Numbered from the stretch's first letter, positions 1 through 7,345 are shown. The stretch is 13,406 bases of DNA from Acidobacteriota bacterium (GCA_003165615.1 PLWR01000389.1:25996-39401); one strand, 5' to 3'. The notes: generated from the letters alone by a model not told the origin. Made by a program: numbers and translations.

Positions 1-944
1 ACCGACACCAGCATGATGTTCATGACCCCAATGCCCCCCACCAGGAGACCGATGGAGGATATAGCCACCATCACCAGCGCCACCATGCTCATGATGTCGC
101 GAAATTGATTGATGACGGATTCGGCGGTGGCGATGCCAAAACTATTGGGGGCCGAGGGTTTGTCGCCGCGCAACCGCCGCAGCAGGGCGGTAACTTCATC
201 CTTGGCCTCGTCGATCTTTCCCGGAAAGGCGACGGCCGTGATGAGGTTCTCTTTGGCGTTAGGGTAGATCTTGCGATAGGTGAAGTAAGGAACGTAGATG
301 ACCCCGTCACTGCTGGTATCACCCGGGAAGGATTTGCGCTTGCCCATGGCCCCGATGACTTCGAAGGGATGGCCGTCCACCTGAATAACCTTGCCGATGG
401 GATCCTGGCCCTCAAAGAAGCGGGTCACGACGTCGTTGCCAATCACTGCCACATCCCGGCGGTGCATATCATCAAAGTCGCTATAGAGGCGTCCGTCCAT
501 AAGGTTGGCATTGACGTTGCGGACATGCTCCGGCGTGGCGCCACGGAAGATTGTTTCGACCATTTCCAGTCCCTTGTACTTGGCCACCGCCGGGGGGCCT
601 TCGATAATAGCTTCTATCCCCACTGCTTCCACCGCAGGACACTGTTCTTTGATGACCATGGCCTGCTCATAAGTCAGGGGCTTGCGCAACCGCTCCTCAC
701 GTGTAAGATGAAAGGAGATTCCCGGTTCAAATTTGAAGATAAAGAGGGAGCGCGTTCCAAAACCTTCGGCTGCATCCACGATCTGCTGGTCGAGGCCTTT
801 AATAATGGCGGCCACGCTGATGATGGTCAGGGTGCCAATCAACACCCCGAGTATGGTGAGGAAAGAGCGAAACTTGTGCCCGCGCAGCGTATCGAGGGCG
901 AGCAGAAGGTTTTCCCGGATGTGGTGGAAGCGCTCTTTCGCCAT
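1..944 (-). CDS. MacB-type ABC transporter permease, second subunit (3' end beyond window)
   Basis: The gene starts with ATG at 944-942 and stays open to the left edge, giving 314 codons with no stop, so its C-terminus lies outside the window. The protein begins MAKERFHHIRENLLLALDTL. It shows a first membrane helix at about residues 28-50, after the typical KFRSFLTILGVLIG motif. A periplasmic MacB_PCD-like domain follows, containing GNDVVTRFFEGQDPIGK. The second helix (about 290-314) runs through LLVGGIGVMNIMLVS when the window ends. These are hallmarks of the MacB/FtsX permease family, which moves substrates by mechanotransmission and not through a channel. The start is separated from the upstream permease stop by only two bases (TGA-GC-ATG), and a GGAG lies at 953-956, eight bases before the ATG, so translational coupling is likely. 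It is a paralogue of that permease, suggesting a heterodimer. The substrate is unknown. Confidence 0.93.
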   Translation of the reverse strand, partial: MAKERFHHIRENLLLALDTLRGHKFRSFLTILGVLIGTLTIISVAAIIKGLDQQIVDAAEGFGTRSLFIFKFEPGISFHLTREERLRKPLTYEQAMVIKEQCPAVEAVGIEAIIEGPPAVAKYKGLEMVETIFRGATPEHVRNVNANLMDGRLYSDFDDMHRRDVAVIGNDVVTRFFEGQDPIGKVIQVDGHPFEVIGAMGKRKSFPGDTSSDGVIYVPYFTYRKIYPNAKENLITAVAFPGKIDEAKDEVTALLRRLRGDKPSAPNSFGIATAESVINQFRDIMSMVALVMVAISSIGLLVGGIGVMNIMLVS

Positions 945-946
945 GC

Positions 947-2263
947 TCAATTCTCCGTGCGCAAAGCCTCAATCGGGTCCAGCTTGGCGGCCTGACTGGC
1001 AGGATAAATTCCAAAGAAGAGCCCCACGCTGACCGAAAGCATCAGCCCCACCACCACCGCGCTCATGGGGATCGACGAATTAAAGAAGCCGGGTCCCACA
1101 AGGAGGTTGACGGCCTCGCTGACCATCAGTGCCAGCAGGACCCCCAGGCCTCCACCGAGACCGGCCATCACACTGGACTCAATCACAAACTGCGCCAGAA
1201 TATCGCGCCGGCGAGCACCCAGCGATCTGCGGATGCCGATCTCATGCGTGCGCTCGGTGACGCTGGCCAGCATGATGTTCATGATAACGATGCCGCCCAC
1301 CACCATGAACACGGCCACGATGCCGATCGTCACCCCAAATACCGCGCCGGTGATTTGGTGCCAGGTTTCCATGATGGTATCGGACGCGTTGATGCCAAAC
1401 GTATCGTCTTCACGGTAAGGAATGTGGCGGCGGGCGCGAAGCAACGCGCGCGTCTGATCCTCCAGCACCATCATCTGTTCCGCATCCCAGGCCTGAACAT
1501 TGAGTTGCAGCGACGGCCTTGGCACATAAAACTTCCGGTAGGTGGTAAGGGGGATCTGGACGAAATTATCCTGGCTCTCTCCAAAGGTGGTGCCGATTTT
1601 CTCCGCCACTCCCACAACGCGAAAGGGAATGCCGTTGACCATGATTTCCTTGTTGAGGGGATCGATGTTGGGGAAGAAGGCATCCACCAGATCCTGCCCG
1701 ATAAAGCACACCATGGACTCATGCTGGTAATCGGGTTCGTTAATGTAGCGGCCGCTCGCCACCTTTTGCTCACCGATGTCAATCATGTTGGGGGTGACGC
1801 CGGCGATATCCAAGTCGTAAACAGAGTGGCTCTGGGAGCGCGCAGAAGTGTTGATGTTCTGGGTTTCCGCTTCCGCGCCGATATTCCTGTAATTCTTCAG
1901 ATTGTCCCGGAGGTATTCAAATTCCTCGATAAGAATCTGCTTGTTCCGCCGCCGGGCCTTCAGGTGGTCTTCGTAGCTCTGCGCCCACTGATATTTATGA
2001 ACGATAAAGACATTCGCACCGAGATTGGCGATGTGTTCGGCAATGTAAAGGTTCATGCCATTGATCAGTGACATGACAATGATGAGCGTGGTGGTGGCAA
2101 TCACCACCCCCAGAAGGGTCAGGAAGGAGCGCAGCTTGTGGGCGCGCAAGGCTTCCAGGGCGACCCAGAAGGCTTCGCGAAACGTCACCCAGGCGCCCGA
2201 GCCCGCCTTGGAACGGGTGCGAAGCGCGTGCGGAACCGATGCGGTTTGGCCGATGGATGCCAT
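947..2263 (-). CDS. MacB-type ABC transporter permease, first subunit
   Basis: This complete 438-residue inner-membrane permease has four predicted helices, at about 46-68, 308-332, 357-382 and 401-420. Helices 1 and 2 flank a periplasmic domain of about 240 residues (MacB_PCD type). Family motifs are clear: HKLRSFLTLLGVVIA at helix 1, TERTHEIGIRRSLGARR (about 335-351), the loop that contacts the ATPase, and YPASQAAKLDPIEALR near the C-terminus. It has no ATPase domain, unlike Escherichia coli MacB, so it should work with the separate ATPase encoded just upstream. The chosen ATG has no convincing Shine-Dalgarno, because the sequence before it is the heptad repeat. A GTG at 2188 (codon 26, just before TFREAF) is an alternative start, and the first 25 residues are not conserved-looking. 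It is followed two bases later by a second permease. Confidence 0.95.
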   Translation of the reverse strand: MASIGQTASVPHALRTRSKAGSGAWVTFREAFWVALEALRAHKLRSFLTLLGVVIATTTLIIVMSLINGMNLYIAEHIANLGANVFIVHKYQWAQSYEDHLKARRRNKQILIEEFEYLRDNLKNYRNIGAEAETQNINTSARSQSHSVYDLDIAGVTPNMIDIGEQKVASGRYINEPDYQHESMVCFIGQDLVDAFFPNIDPLNKEIMVNGIPFRVVGVAEKIGTTFGESQDNFVQIPLTTYRKFYVPRPSLQLNVQAWDAEQMMVLEDQTRALLRARRHIPYREDDTFGINASDTIMETWHQITGAVFGVTIGIVAVFMVVGGIVIMNIMLASVTERTHEIGIRRSLGARRRDILAQFVIESSVMAGLGGGLGVLLALMVSEAVNLLVGPGFFNSSIPMSAVVVGLMLSVSVGLFFGIYPASQAAKLDPIEALRTEN

Positions 2264-2268
2264 AGTTC

Positions 2269-2416
2269 AGTGACAAGTAACGAGTGACGAGTGACGAGCA
2301 AGCGGGCAGGTTGGGAGGTGAGCAGATAGGCGGCCAGAGAAGTCGCAAATTTCCACCTGCCTCCTGCCCATCGGCGTTTCTTGTTGCTTGTCACTCGTCA
2401 CTTGTCACTCGTCACT
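2269..2416. repeat. Inverted repeat built of 7-bp units, between ATPase and permease genes
   Basis: Left arm 2269-2301 and right arm 2384-2416 are 33 bases each. The left arm matches the reverse complement of the right arm at 29 of 33 positions, and all four differences are transitions. Each arm is four tandem heptads of the form AGTGACR (R is A or G, one unit with AGTAACG) followed by AGCAA. The 82-bp centre holds a second imperfect pairing, GGGCAGG at 2304-2310 against CCTGCCC further right (2355-2369 region). In RNA the element could fold into a long hairpin between the ATPase and permease coding regions. The right arm overlaps the last codons of the ATPase gene and provides its TGA stop. 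It looks like a small non-coding dispersed or palindromic element, but no other copy exists in this window. Confidence 0.85.
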
Positions 2417-3151
2417 GATCTTCTCGTCGCGCTCGATGCGGCCGTCGCGAACGTGAATGATGCGATGGGCATGGGCAGCGATGTCGTGCTCGTGGGTTAC
2501 CAGCAGGATGGTGTTGCCGGCTTCGTGAAGCCGGGCGAACAGGCCCATAATATCTTCGCCTGTGGCGGAGTCGAGGTTTCCTGTGGGTTCGTCCGCCAGC
2601 ATAATGGAAGGGTTGTTCACGAGGGCGCGGGCGATGGCCACGCGCTGGCGCTGGCCGCCGGAAAGCTCGTTGGGCTTGTGGTGCATGCGGTCGGCCAAGT
2701 CGACCTTGCGCAGGGCCTCCCCCGCTCTTTCCAAACGCTCTTTGGCGGGCATTCCACTGTAAATCAGGGGGAGTTCCACATTGTGCAGGGCGCTGGCGCG
2801 CGATAGCAGGTTGAAGGTCTGGAACACAAATCCGATTTCCTTGTTGCGGATGTAAGCCAACTCGTCGTCGGAGAGCTCGCTGACCACCTGTCCATTCAGC
2901 CAGTAGGTACCGCGCGTTGGCGTGTCAAGGCAGCCAATCAGATTCATCAGGGTGGACTTGCCTGACCCCGAGGGCCCCATGATGGCGACATACTCCCCCC
3001 GGTCGATAGAAAAGGAAACCCCGCTGAGGGCATGAACTTGAATGGCGGCACCCATGTCATAGGTCTTCCAAAGATCGTCCGCCTTGATGATCACGCCGTC
3101 AGGAGGCATCAGCATTTCCTGTGTCGAGGATGTGACCGCTCGCGTTGCCAT
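2405..3151 (-). CDS. ABC transporter ATP-binding protein (MacB/LolD type)
   Basis: This 248-residue cytoplasmic ATPase would power the adjacent permeases. All nucleotide-binding motifs are intact: Walker [10 protein letters not shown] (59-67), Q-loop glutamine 111, signature LSGGQ (163-167), Walker B IMLADE (183-188), D-loop NLDS and switch histidine 220. The [13 protein letters not shown] context and the length are typical of the LolD/MacB-ATPase/FtsE branch, which pairs with FtsX-like permeases. The listed ATG (3151) has a poor ribosome site. A second ATG at 3109-3107 (residue 15, [12 protein letters not shown]) has AGGA at 3120-3117, seven bases upstream, and is a strong alternative start. 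The C-terminus (KISDE, stop) is encoded inside the heptad inverted repeat, so the last residues may have been rewritten by that element. A 129-bp gap separates it from the adaptor gene, and 141 bp from the permease. Confidence 0.96.
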   Translation of the reverse strand: MATRAVTSSTQEMLMPPDGVIIKADDLWKTYDMGAAIQVHALSGVSFSIDRGEYVAIMGPSGSGKSTLMNLIGCLDTPTRGTYWLNGQVVSELSDDELAYIRNKEIGFVFQTFNLLSRASALHNVELPLIYSGMPAKERLERAGEALRKVDLADRMHHKPNELSGGQRQRVAIARALVNNPSIMLADEPTGNLDSATGEDIMGLFARLHEAGNTILLVTHEHDIAAHAHRIIHVRDGRIERDEKISDE

Positions 3152-3240
3152 GTTGGTTTGCCCGTCCTAGTGCTTACGTCCAGGCGCCTGCGGCGTGCGC
3201 TTCGTGTTGATCGCCCATCTTGCATTGCATGCAGCACCAC

Positions 3241-3279
3241 GGGGGGCAATCCAGAAAGCTCGCCGGATGCTTGCCCCCC
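3241..3279 (-). other. Strong stem-loop directly after the adaptor stop codon
   Basis: GGGGGGCAA at 3241-3249 pairs perfectly with TTGCCCCCC at 3271-3279. The inner bases ATCC (3249-3252) and GGAT (3265-3268) can extend the stem across a small bulge. On the minus strand the hairpin begins one base after the TAA stop of the adaptor gene (3283-3281). No run of T follows it, so it is not a classical intrinsic terminator. A processing site, a 3'-end stabiliser or a partial attenuator that lowers ATPase/permease expression relative to the adaptor are all possible. The rest of the 3152-3280 gap shows only a short TGCATGCA palindrome. Confidence 0.6.
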
Positions 3280-3280
3280 T

Positions 3281-4822
3281 TTAAGATCCCTGCTGCGGAG
3301 CCGTGGTCACCGGGGTGTTATCAATCCGCACCTTGGTGTTATTCTTCAAAGTGCGTAAAACGCTGAAGCTGCCCGTCACAATGGCGTCGCCGGGTTGGAC
3401 GCCCTTCAGGATTTCGATGTCGGTCGAACCCATGATGCCGCTATCAACCTGAATGAAAGTGGCGCGGCCGTTTCGTATCACAAAAATTCCCTGCAATTCT
3501 TCCTTCCCCTTCTCCTTGTCCTTGGTGGAGACGGTTACATCGTTTCCCGCCCCTCCCTTGGCCGTTTCGTCTTTCTCCTCGAGTTCGCGGCGCATCCGCA
3601 CGGTTACCGCTTGGATTGGGACCGTCACGGTATTCTGTCGAGTCGCCGTGGTGATTTTCGCCGTTGCGGATAACCCCTGCCGGAGGCCGGGGGGCGGGTC
3701 ATCGATGGTGACGACAACTTTGAAGTCTTTGGCCTCGTCGGCGCTGGTGGTGGTGGAACCGGTGGTGGTGCCGGTATCACGCCCCACGGCGCTTTCGCCG
3801 ATTTGGGTCACATGGCCTTTGAAGGTCTTATTGGGGTAGGCATCAATCAGCACGTCGGCTGATTGCCCTAATTTCACGTTGGGGATGTCGGTCTCATCCA
3901 CCTTGACTTCCACCGTCATGATCGAAAGGTTGGAGACCTGATAGAGCAGGCTTCCGACCGCGTTTTGAATTCCAGGGACAACATTCTCCCCAATATGGAC
4001 AGGGAGCGAAGTCACGATTCCGTCCAAGGGAGAGGCGTAGACCGTCTGGTCAAGCTGATTCTTGGAAACGAGCAGTTGAGCCTGGCTCTGGGACACCCGC
4101 GCCCGCGATGAGTCACGATTGAACAACGCCTGCTGGTATTGGGCCTTGGCTTGGCCCACCCGCGCCTCGGAAGAATCTTTGCCTGTCTGGGCGACCCGGT
4201 AGTCGCTGAGCCGCTGATCAAAGTCCTGCTGGGAAAGCAACTGGGCCTTGAAGAGCTCCTGGCCCCGTTTGAAATTCTCCGTGGCTTGATTCAGCCTGGC
4301 GACGGCCGTTGCCAGGTCCGCCTGCGATGTGTCGAGCGCGGCCTTGGACGAGAGGACATTGGCGTCCTGCGCCGACACATCGGCCTGGGAGGTCTTGACG
4401 GCTGCCTGCTGGGCCTCCACGCCGGCTGCTTGCTGGACGTCCTCCGTATGCATCAGCAACTGGCCCTTGGTGACGTGGTCGCCTTCCTTCACCAGGATTT
4501 CGGTGATTCTCCCATAGGAATTGGCATTGATGTTGGCCTGATTCTGCTCCACGGGCTTGATCTCACCGTTGGCGGTTACAATCTGGGTCAAATCCTGCCG
4601 CTGGACTTTGCCGGTTTGGACCGTCACCACTCCCCGTCGGCTCCACACGACCCCACCCACAGCCAAGCCGACGAAGGCCACCATGGCCACGATAGCAAGC
4701 GTAACTTTCTTCCACTTTTTCATTCCCGTACCATTGTCTTGCCCAATTGAAACCGGCGCCGCTCGGTCCACCCACGTGGGGCCATCATTTTTCCCCAATT
4801 CCAACACTTTAATTTCCGCCAT
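3281..4822 (-). CDS. Periplasmic adaptor of tripartite exporter (MacA/HlyD family)
   Basis: This 513-residue membrane-fusion protein would bridge the inner-membrane permeases to a TolC-like channel. In order it shows a 33-residue cytoplasmic tail; one membrane helix (about 40-60); a lipoyl-like half-motif (ANGEIKPVEQ to GDHVTKGQLL, 84-123); a long Gln/Ala-rich coiled-coil hairpin (about 130-260); the second lipoyl half (YASPLDGIVTSLPVHIGENV); a beta-barrel (about 300-345); and a membrane-proximal domain (about 385-500). At the hairpin tip, R186, L190 and S197 fit the RxxxLxxxxxxS motif by which AcrA/MacA proteins dock on TolC. Two insertions are unusual: a Thr/Ser-rich one at 348-362 and a highly charged one at 411-445. 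The start at 4822 is supported by AAGAGGAG six bases upstream. A later ATG (residue 34, MKKWKKVTLAIV) would give a more typical MacA N-terminus. It is the first gene of the minus-strand operon. Confidence 0.95.
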   Translation of the reverse strand: MAEIKVLELGKNDGPTWVDRAAPVSIGQDNGTGMKKWKKVTLAIVAMVAFVGLAVGGVVWSRRGVVTVQTGKVQRQDLTQIVTANGEIKPVEQNQANINANSYGRITEILVKEGDHVTKGQLLMHTEDVQQAAGVEAQQAAVKTSQADVSAQDANVLSSKAALDTSQADLATAVARLNQATENFKRGQELFKAQLLSQQDFDQRLSDYRVAQTGKDSSEARVGQAKAQYQQALFNRDSSRARVSQSQAQLLVSKNQLDQTVYASPLDGIVTSLPVHIGENVVPGIQNAVGSLLYQVSNLSIMTVEVKVDETDIPNVKLGQSADVLIDAYPNKTFKGHVTQIGESAVGRDTGTTTGSTTTSADEAKDFKVVVTIDDPPPGLRQGLSATAKITTATRQNTVTVPIQAVTVRMRRELEEKDETAKGGAGNDVTVSTKDKEKGKEELQGIFVIRNGRATFIQVDSGIMGSTDIEILKGVQPGDAIVTGSFSVLRTLKNNTKVRIDNTPVTTAPQQGS

Positions 4823-4828
4823 GGCGGG

Positions 4829-4836
4829 CTCCTCTT
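4829..4836 (-). promoter_or_regulatory. Shine-Dalgarno of the adaptor gene
   Basis: On the minus strand AAGAGGAG lies six bases before the ATG at 4822-4820. It is the best ribosome site in the operon. It decides the start in favour of the longer protein with a 33-residue cytoplasmic tail, because the internal ATG at residue 34 has only GGGA abutting it. Confidence 0.7.
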
Positions 4837-5540
4837 GCTTCTAGGCCTTGCGCAAACGCGTATGTTTCTCCACCAACGGAAGGCTGCTGCTGTGTGCCCG
4901 CAGACTGGCCCTCCTTCGGCTTGGGTGCGCGCATGCTTACCGGCTCTCTTTGCCTATACGCTGTTTGAACCTCGAAAGTTTCGTCAAAAACTCGACCGTC
5001 GATGAGGCATACAGCGAGGTCAGCTTAGGGGACTGGGGGGACTTGTTTGGCCCCAGCTTGGCTTTCTTACCAAAGTTCAGGGCGCCGTAGCATAGCCATG
5101 ACAACCTATGATAAAGCGTCAAAGCCCCTTAAATCCCCTTTATATTAGCGCCTTCCTGTCCTACGAAAAACAATATTTTTGCCGGATGCAGGCTCCCAGA
5201 TGCAGCAGCCTTGTCACGGCGACATTGTGTCGGTCGGGCCTTTCTCCTTGCAATCGCTCCTGGCATGAGTCAATGTCACGAGGGGAAGCATACCCCCTTA
5301 TATAAGACGCACGATTCAGTTTAGAGTTTTCCTGTGGCTCAAGGGTTTTCCGCGTCCCTGAATTTGTCTGGAGGCAGGCCACCTTTGCCCTTGGTGAAGC
5401 ATCCAACCGCATCGCTGGGTTTAGGTGTAATATCGCACACGCGAACCCCGCGGGTCCTTGCCGCTAACCAGTTTTGGGGGACAGCTCCTTTGCTTGGCAG
5501 AAGAATCGTGGGGCTGCCAGGCAAGACTGGGGACGAGAGC
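4837..5540. other. Long divergent intergenic region, no credible gene
   Basis: About 700 bases separate the minus-strand adaptor gene from the plus-strand promoter at 5541. The short open frames here (for example 4848-5090 plus and 5161-5412 minus) have no recognisable protein features, good starts or ribosome sites. Visible local features are a perfect 10-bp palindrome CTTATATAAG at 5297-5306, an AT-rich patch around 5166-5180, two GATGCAG copies near 5184 and 5199, and the inverted repeat at 5490-5524. A promoter for the minus-strand exporter operon should lie here. I could not find a convincing -35/-10 pair on that strand: TTGACG at 4987-4982 has no properly spaced -10. Confidence 0.6.
5490..5524. 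repeat. Inverted repeat upstream of the GWxTD promoter
   Basis: TTGCTTGGCAG at 5490-5500 and CTGCCAGGCAA at 5514-5524 are 11-base inverted arms with one mismatch (a G-U pair in RNA), separated by 13 bases. The right arm ends 16 bases before the -35 hexamer at 5541. The position suits an activator or operator site. A hairpin blocking transcription arriving from upstream is also possible, though no T-run follows. Confidence 0.5.
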
Positions 5541-5569
5541 TTGACTTTCCAATATGGGGAAAATAGAAT
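5541..5569 (+). promoter_or_regulatory. Sigma-70-type promoter for the GWxTD gene
   Basis: TTGACT (5541-5546) and TAGAAT (5564-5569) are separated by exactly 17 bases. Each hexamer differs from consensus at one position (TTGACA, TATAAT). Transcription would start near 5576, giving a leader of about 28 bases before GTG 5604 or about 67 before ATG 5643. Its position inside the longer open frame that begins at 5334 argues strongly that the frame upstream of it is not translated from this promoter. Confidence 0.75.
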
Positions 5570-5591
5570 CGGGGGGAAAGCCGTGCCGTTT

Positions 5592-5599
5592 AAGGGGGG
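5592..5599 (+). promoter_or_regulatory. Purine-rich ribosome site before GTG 5604
   Basis: AAGGGGGG lies four bases before the in-frame GTG at 5604-5606 and about 43 bases before ATG 5643, which has only a weak GGG near it. It supports GTG as the start, though it departs from AGGAGG at one position (tolerable as a G-U pair). Confidence 0.5.
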
Positions 5600-5603
5600 A
5601 GTA

Positions 5604-7313
5604 GTGTCGAATCGGGATGTACGGTTTCTGCGGCATCGGGCGATGACCCGCTGGGTGATGGGGGTACTTGCCGCGCTCACCCTCGTCATCGGCATTTCCA
5701 TCCTGCACGCTTTCCCTCCCAACGATGATCAGGACAAGAACGACCAGGATACCCCCAAGAAGGTGGGCAAAGAGGAGAAGCGTCGCCAAAAGGCGCTCCG
5801 GCAGGAAATGGAGACGCCGTACAAGAAATGGCTGAGCGATGAAGTTCCTTACATCATCACCAGCGAAGAGCGGGCCGCTTTTAAGAAACTCGCCACTGAT
5901 GACGAGCGCGAGTCGTTTATCGAAACTTTCTGGGAACGCCGCAACCCCAACCCCGGCAGTCCGGAGAACGAATTCAAAGAGGAATACTACCGTCGCATTG
6001 CTTACGCCAACGAACATTACGCCTCCGGCTTCCCGGGATGGAAATCGGATCGAGGGCGGATTTACATCATGTACGGTCCGCCGGACGAGGTTGATGATCA
6101 TCCCAGCGGCGGGAATTACGAGCGCCCACCGTCGGAAGGCGGCGGCGAGACTTCCACCTATCCTTTCGAGCAGTGGCGGTACCGTTACATTGACGGCATC
6201 GGGAACAACATCATTCTGGAATTTGTCGATACCACGATGACCGGTGAGTACCATCTCACCATGGACCCCGGTGAGAAGGACGCCATGTTGCACGTGCCCG
6301 GCGTCGGCATGACCCAGGCAGAAATGATGGGCACTGCCCGGGGGCAATCCAAACAGGATCGCTTCCAAAACACCAATGGAACGACCATAGCGGGAGGGCC
6401 GGACGGCGGCCAGAACGCCAGCCAGGATGAGTTTACCCGCCTGGACCAGTACGCCAAGATCTTTATGCCCCCTCCCGTAAAATTCAAGGACCTGAAAGCC
6501 GTTGTCACCTCACGGCTTTCTGCCAATATTTTGCCTTTCGATGCGCGCACGGACTTCATCCGCGTCACCGATGAGACCGTGCTCACTCCCATCACGGTCC
6601 AGGTTGCCAATAGCGATTTACAATTTCAGAACAAAGATGGCGTGATGCACGCGGTTCTGGACATTTACGGGGAAATCACGAGTCTGGGTGGCCACATCGT
6701 CAACACCTTTGAGAAGAGCCTGGTGATCGATGTGCCCGAGCACGAATTGCAGATTGTCCAGGGCCGCAAGTCAATTTATCAGGAATCCATACCGCTCAAG
6801 CCGGCGCGTTACAAGTTGAGCCTTGTGCTGAAGGACGATTTGAACGGCCACATGGGGTCGGAAGAACTCGGCATCATCGTGCCCAATTACGGTGAGGATA
6901 AGCTTTCCAATAGTTCCCTCATCCTCGCTGACCAGATCCAGCCGATCGCGACCAGCCAGGTGGGGTCCGGCCCGTTTGTGATTGGCGGGACGAAGGTTCG
7001 CCCCAGCGTTAACAATACGTTTACGACCGATCAAAGACTCGGGATTTACATGCAGGTGTATAATCTCGGAATCGACGATAAGACGCACAAGCCTTCGGTG
7101 GAGGTGCGCTACAAGATCGAAAAGGACGGGAAACCGCTGCTCGATCAGCCGGAGGACGCCACCAATTTGAAGAAGGCTTCGCAGCAGTTCACGGTGATCA
7201 AGACCATGGGCCTTAAAGGGCTCACTCCGGGAAAATATACTGTGCAGATTCTGGTGACCGACAACATTAAGAAACAAACCCTTAGCCCTTCGGCCACTTT
7301 TGAGGTACGCTAG
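5604..7313 (+). CDS. GWxTD domain-containing secreted protein
   Basis: From GTG 5604 this is a 569-residue exported protein. A basic n-region (SNRDVRFLRHR) precedes a hydrophobic helix (about residues 17-36), then a charged linker rich in Asp and Lys (39-65). The GWxTD domain follows, with EETFWERRNP-like text (ETFWERRNPNPGSPENEFKEE) and the core GWKSDRGRIYIMYGPPDE (145-162). The namesake motif reads GWKSD, a conservative Thr to Ser change. The C-terminal half is beta-rich and Ig-like, ending in SATFEVR. GWxTD proteins are common in Acidobacteriota and Bacteroidota, with no established biochemical role. ATG 5643 (MTRWVMGVLAALTL) is an alternative start that also leaves a signal peptide. The frame is open back to 5334, but a near-consensus promoter at 5541 makes that start unlikely. 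A CarboxypepD_reg outer-membrane-type gene follows 66 bp downstream, probably in the same transcript. Confidence 0.9.
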   Translation: MSNRDVRFLRHRAMTRWVMGVLAALTLVIGISILHAFPPNDDQDKNDQDTPKKVGKEEKRRQKALRQEMETPYKKWLSDEVPYIITSEERAAFKKLATDDERESFIETFWERRNPNPGSPENEFKEEYYRRIAYANEHYASGFPGWKSDRGRIYIMYGPPDEVDDHPSGGNYERPPSEGGGETSTYPFEQWRYRYIDGIGNNIILEFVDTTMTGEYHLTMDPGEKDAMLHVPGVGMTQAEMMGTARGQSKQDRFQNTNGTTIAGGPDGGQNASQDEFTRLDQYAKIFMPPPVKFKDLKAVVTSRLSANILPFDARTDFIRVTDETVLTPITVQVANSDLQFQNKDGVMHAVLDIYGEITSLGGHIVNTFEKSLVIDVPEHELQIVQGRKSIYQESIPLKPARYKLSLVLKDDLNGHMGSEELGIIVPNYGEDKLSNSSLILADQIQPIATSQVGSGPFVIGGTKVRPSVNNTFTTDQRLGIYMQVYNLGIDDKTHKPSVEVRYKIEKDGKPLLDQPEDATNLKKASQQFTVIKTMGLKGLTPGKYTVQILVTDNIKKQTLSPSATFEVR

Positions 7314-7319
7314 GACCCG

Positions 7320-7345
7320 CTTTCGCGCCGGGCTCGGGCGGAAAG
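7320..7345 (+). terminator. Weak hairpin between GWxTD and downstream gene
   Basis: CTTTC plus CGCC (7320-7329, one bulged G) pairs with GGCG plus GAAAG (7337-7345) around a 7-base loop, and ATTTTCTC follows shortly after. The short interrupted T-run suggests a leaky terminator or attenuator reducing transcription into the next gene. It could equally be chance in a GC-rich gap. Confidence 0.35.

Noticed and set aside
105..2071. Long plus-strand open frames opposite the two permeases (105-995, 1244-2071)
   Set aside because: The minus strand encodes clear permease motifs across the same bases, and the plus-strand translations show no domain or signal. They are shadows of the minus-strand genes.
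2269..2416. CRISPR-like array from the repeated 7-bp units
   Set aside because: The units are contiguous heptads without spacers, in two inverted arms. They have no CRISPR repeat length or cas genes.
2381..2806. Plus-strand frame beginning in the repeat ([15 protein letters not shown])
   Set aside because: Its N-terminus is simply the translated heptad repeat and the rest is antisense to the ATPase motifs.
5028..5055. G-rich run (GGGGACTGGGGGG) as a G-quadruplex
   Set aside because: Only two G-runs of three or more are present, and four are needed.
4937..5122. Small minus-strand open frame in the divergent region
   Set aside because: It has no ribosome site, no recognisable features and an unremarkable composition.
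5297..5306. CTTATATAAG palindrome as a -10 element or operator
   Set aside because: No -35 hexamer sits at suitable spacing on either strand, and a 10-bp palindrome in an AT-rich patch is weak evidence on its own.
5334..5603. Upstream extension of the GWxTD protein from ATG 5334
   Set aside because: The extension contains the promoter and ribosome site, would bury the signal peptide, and its sequence shows no domain.
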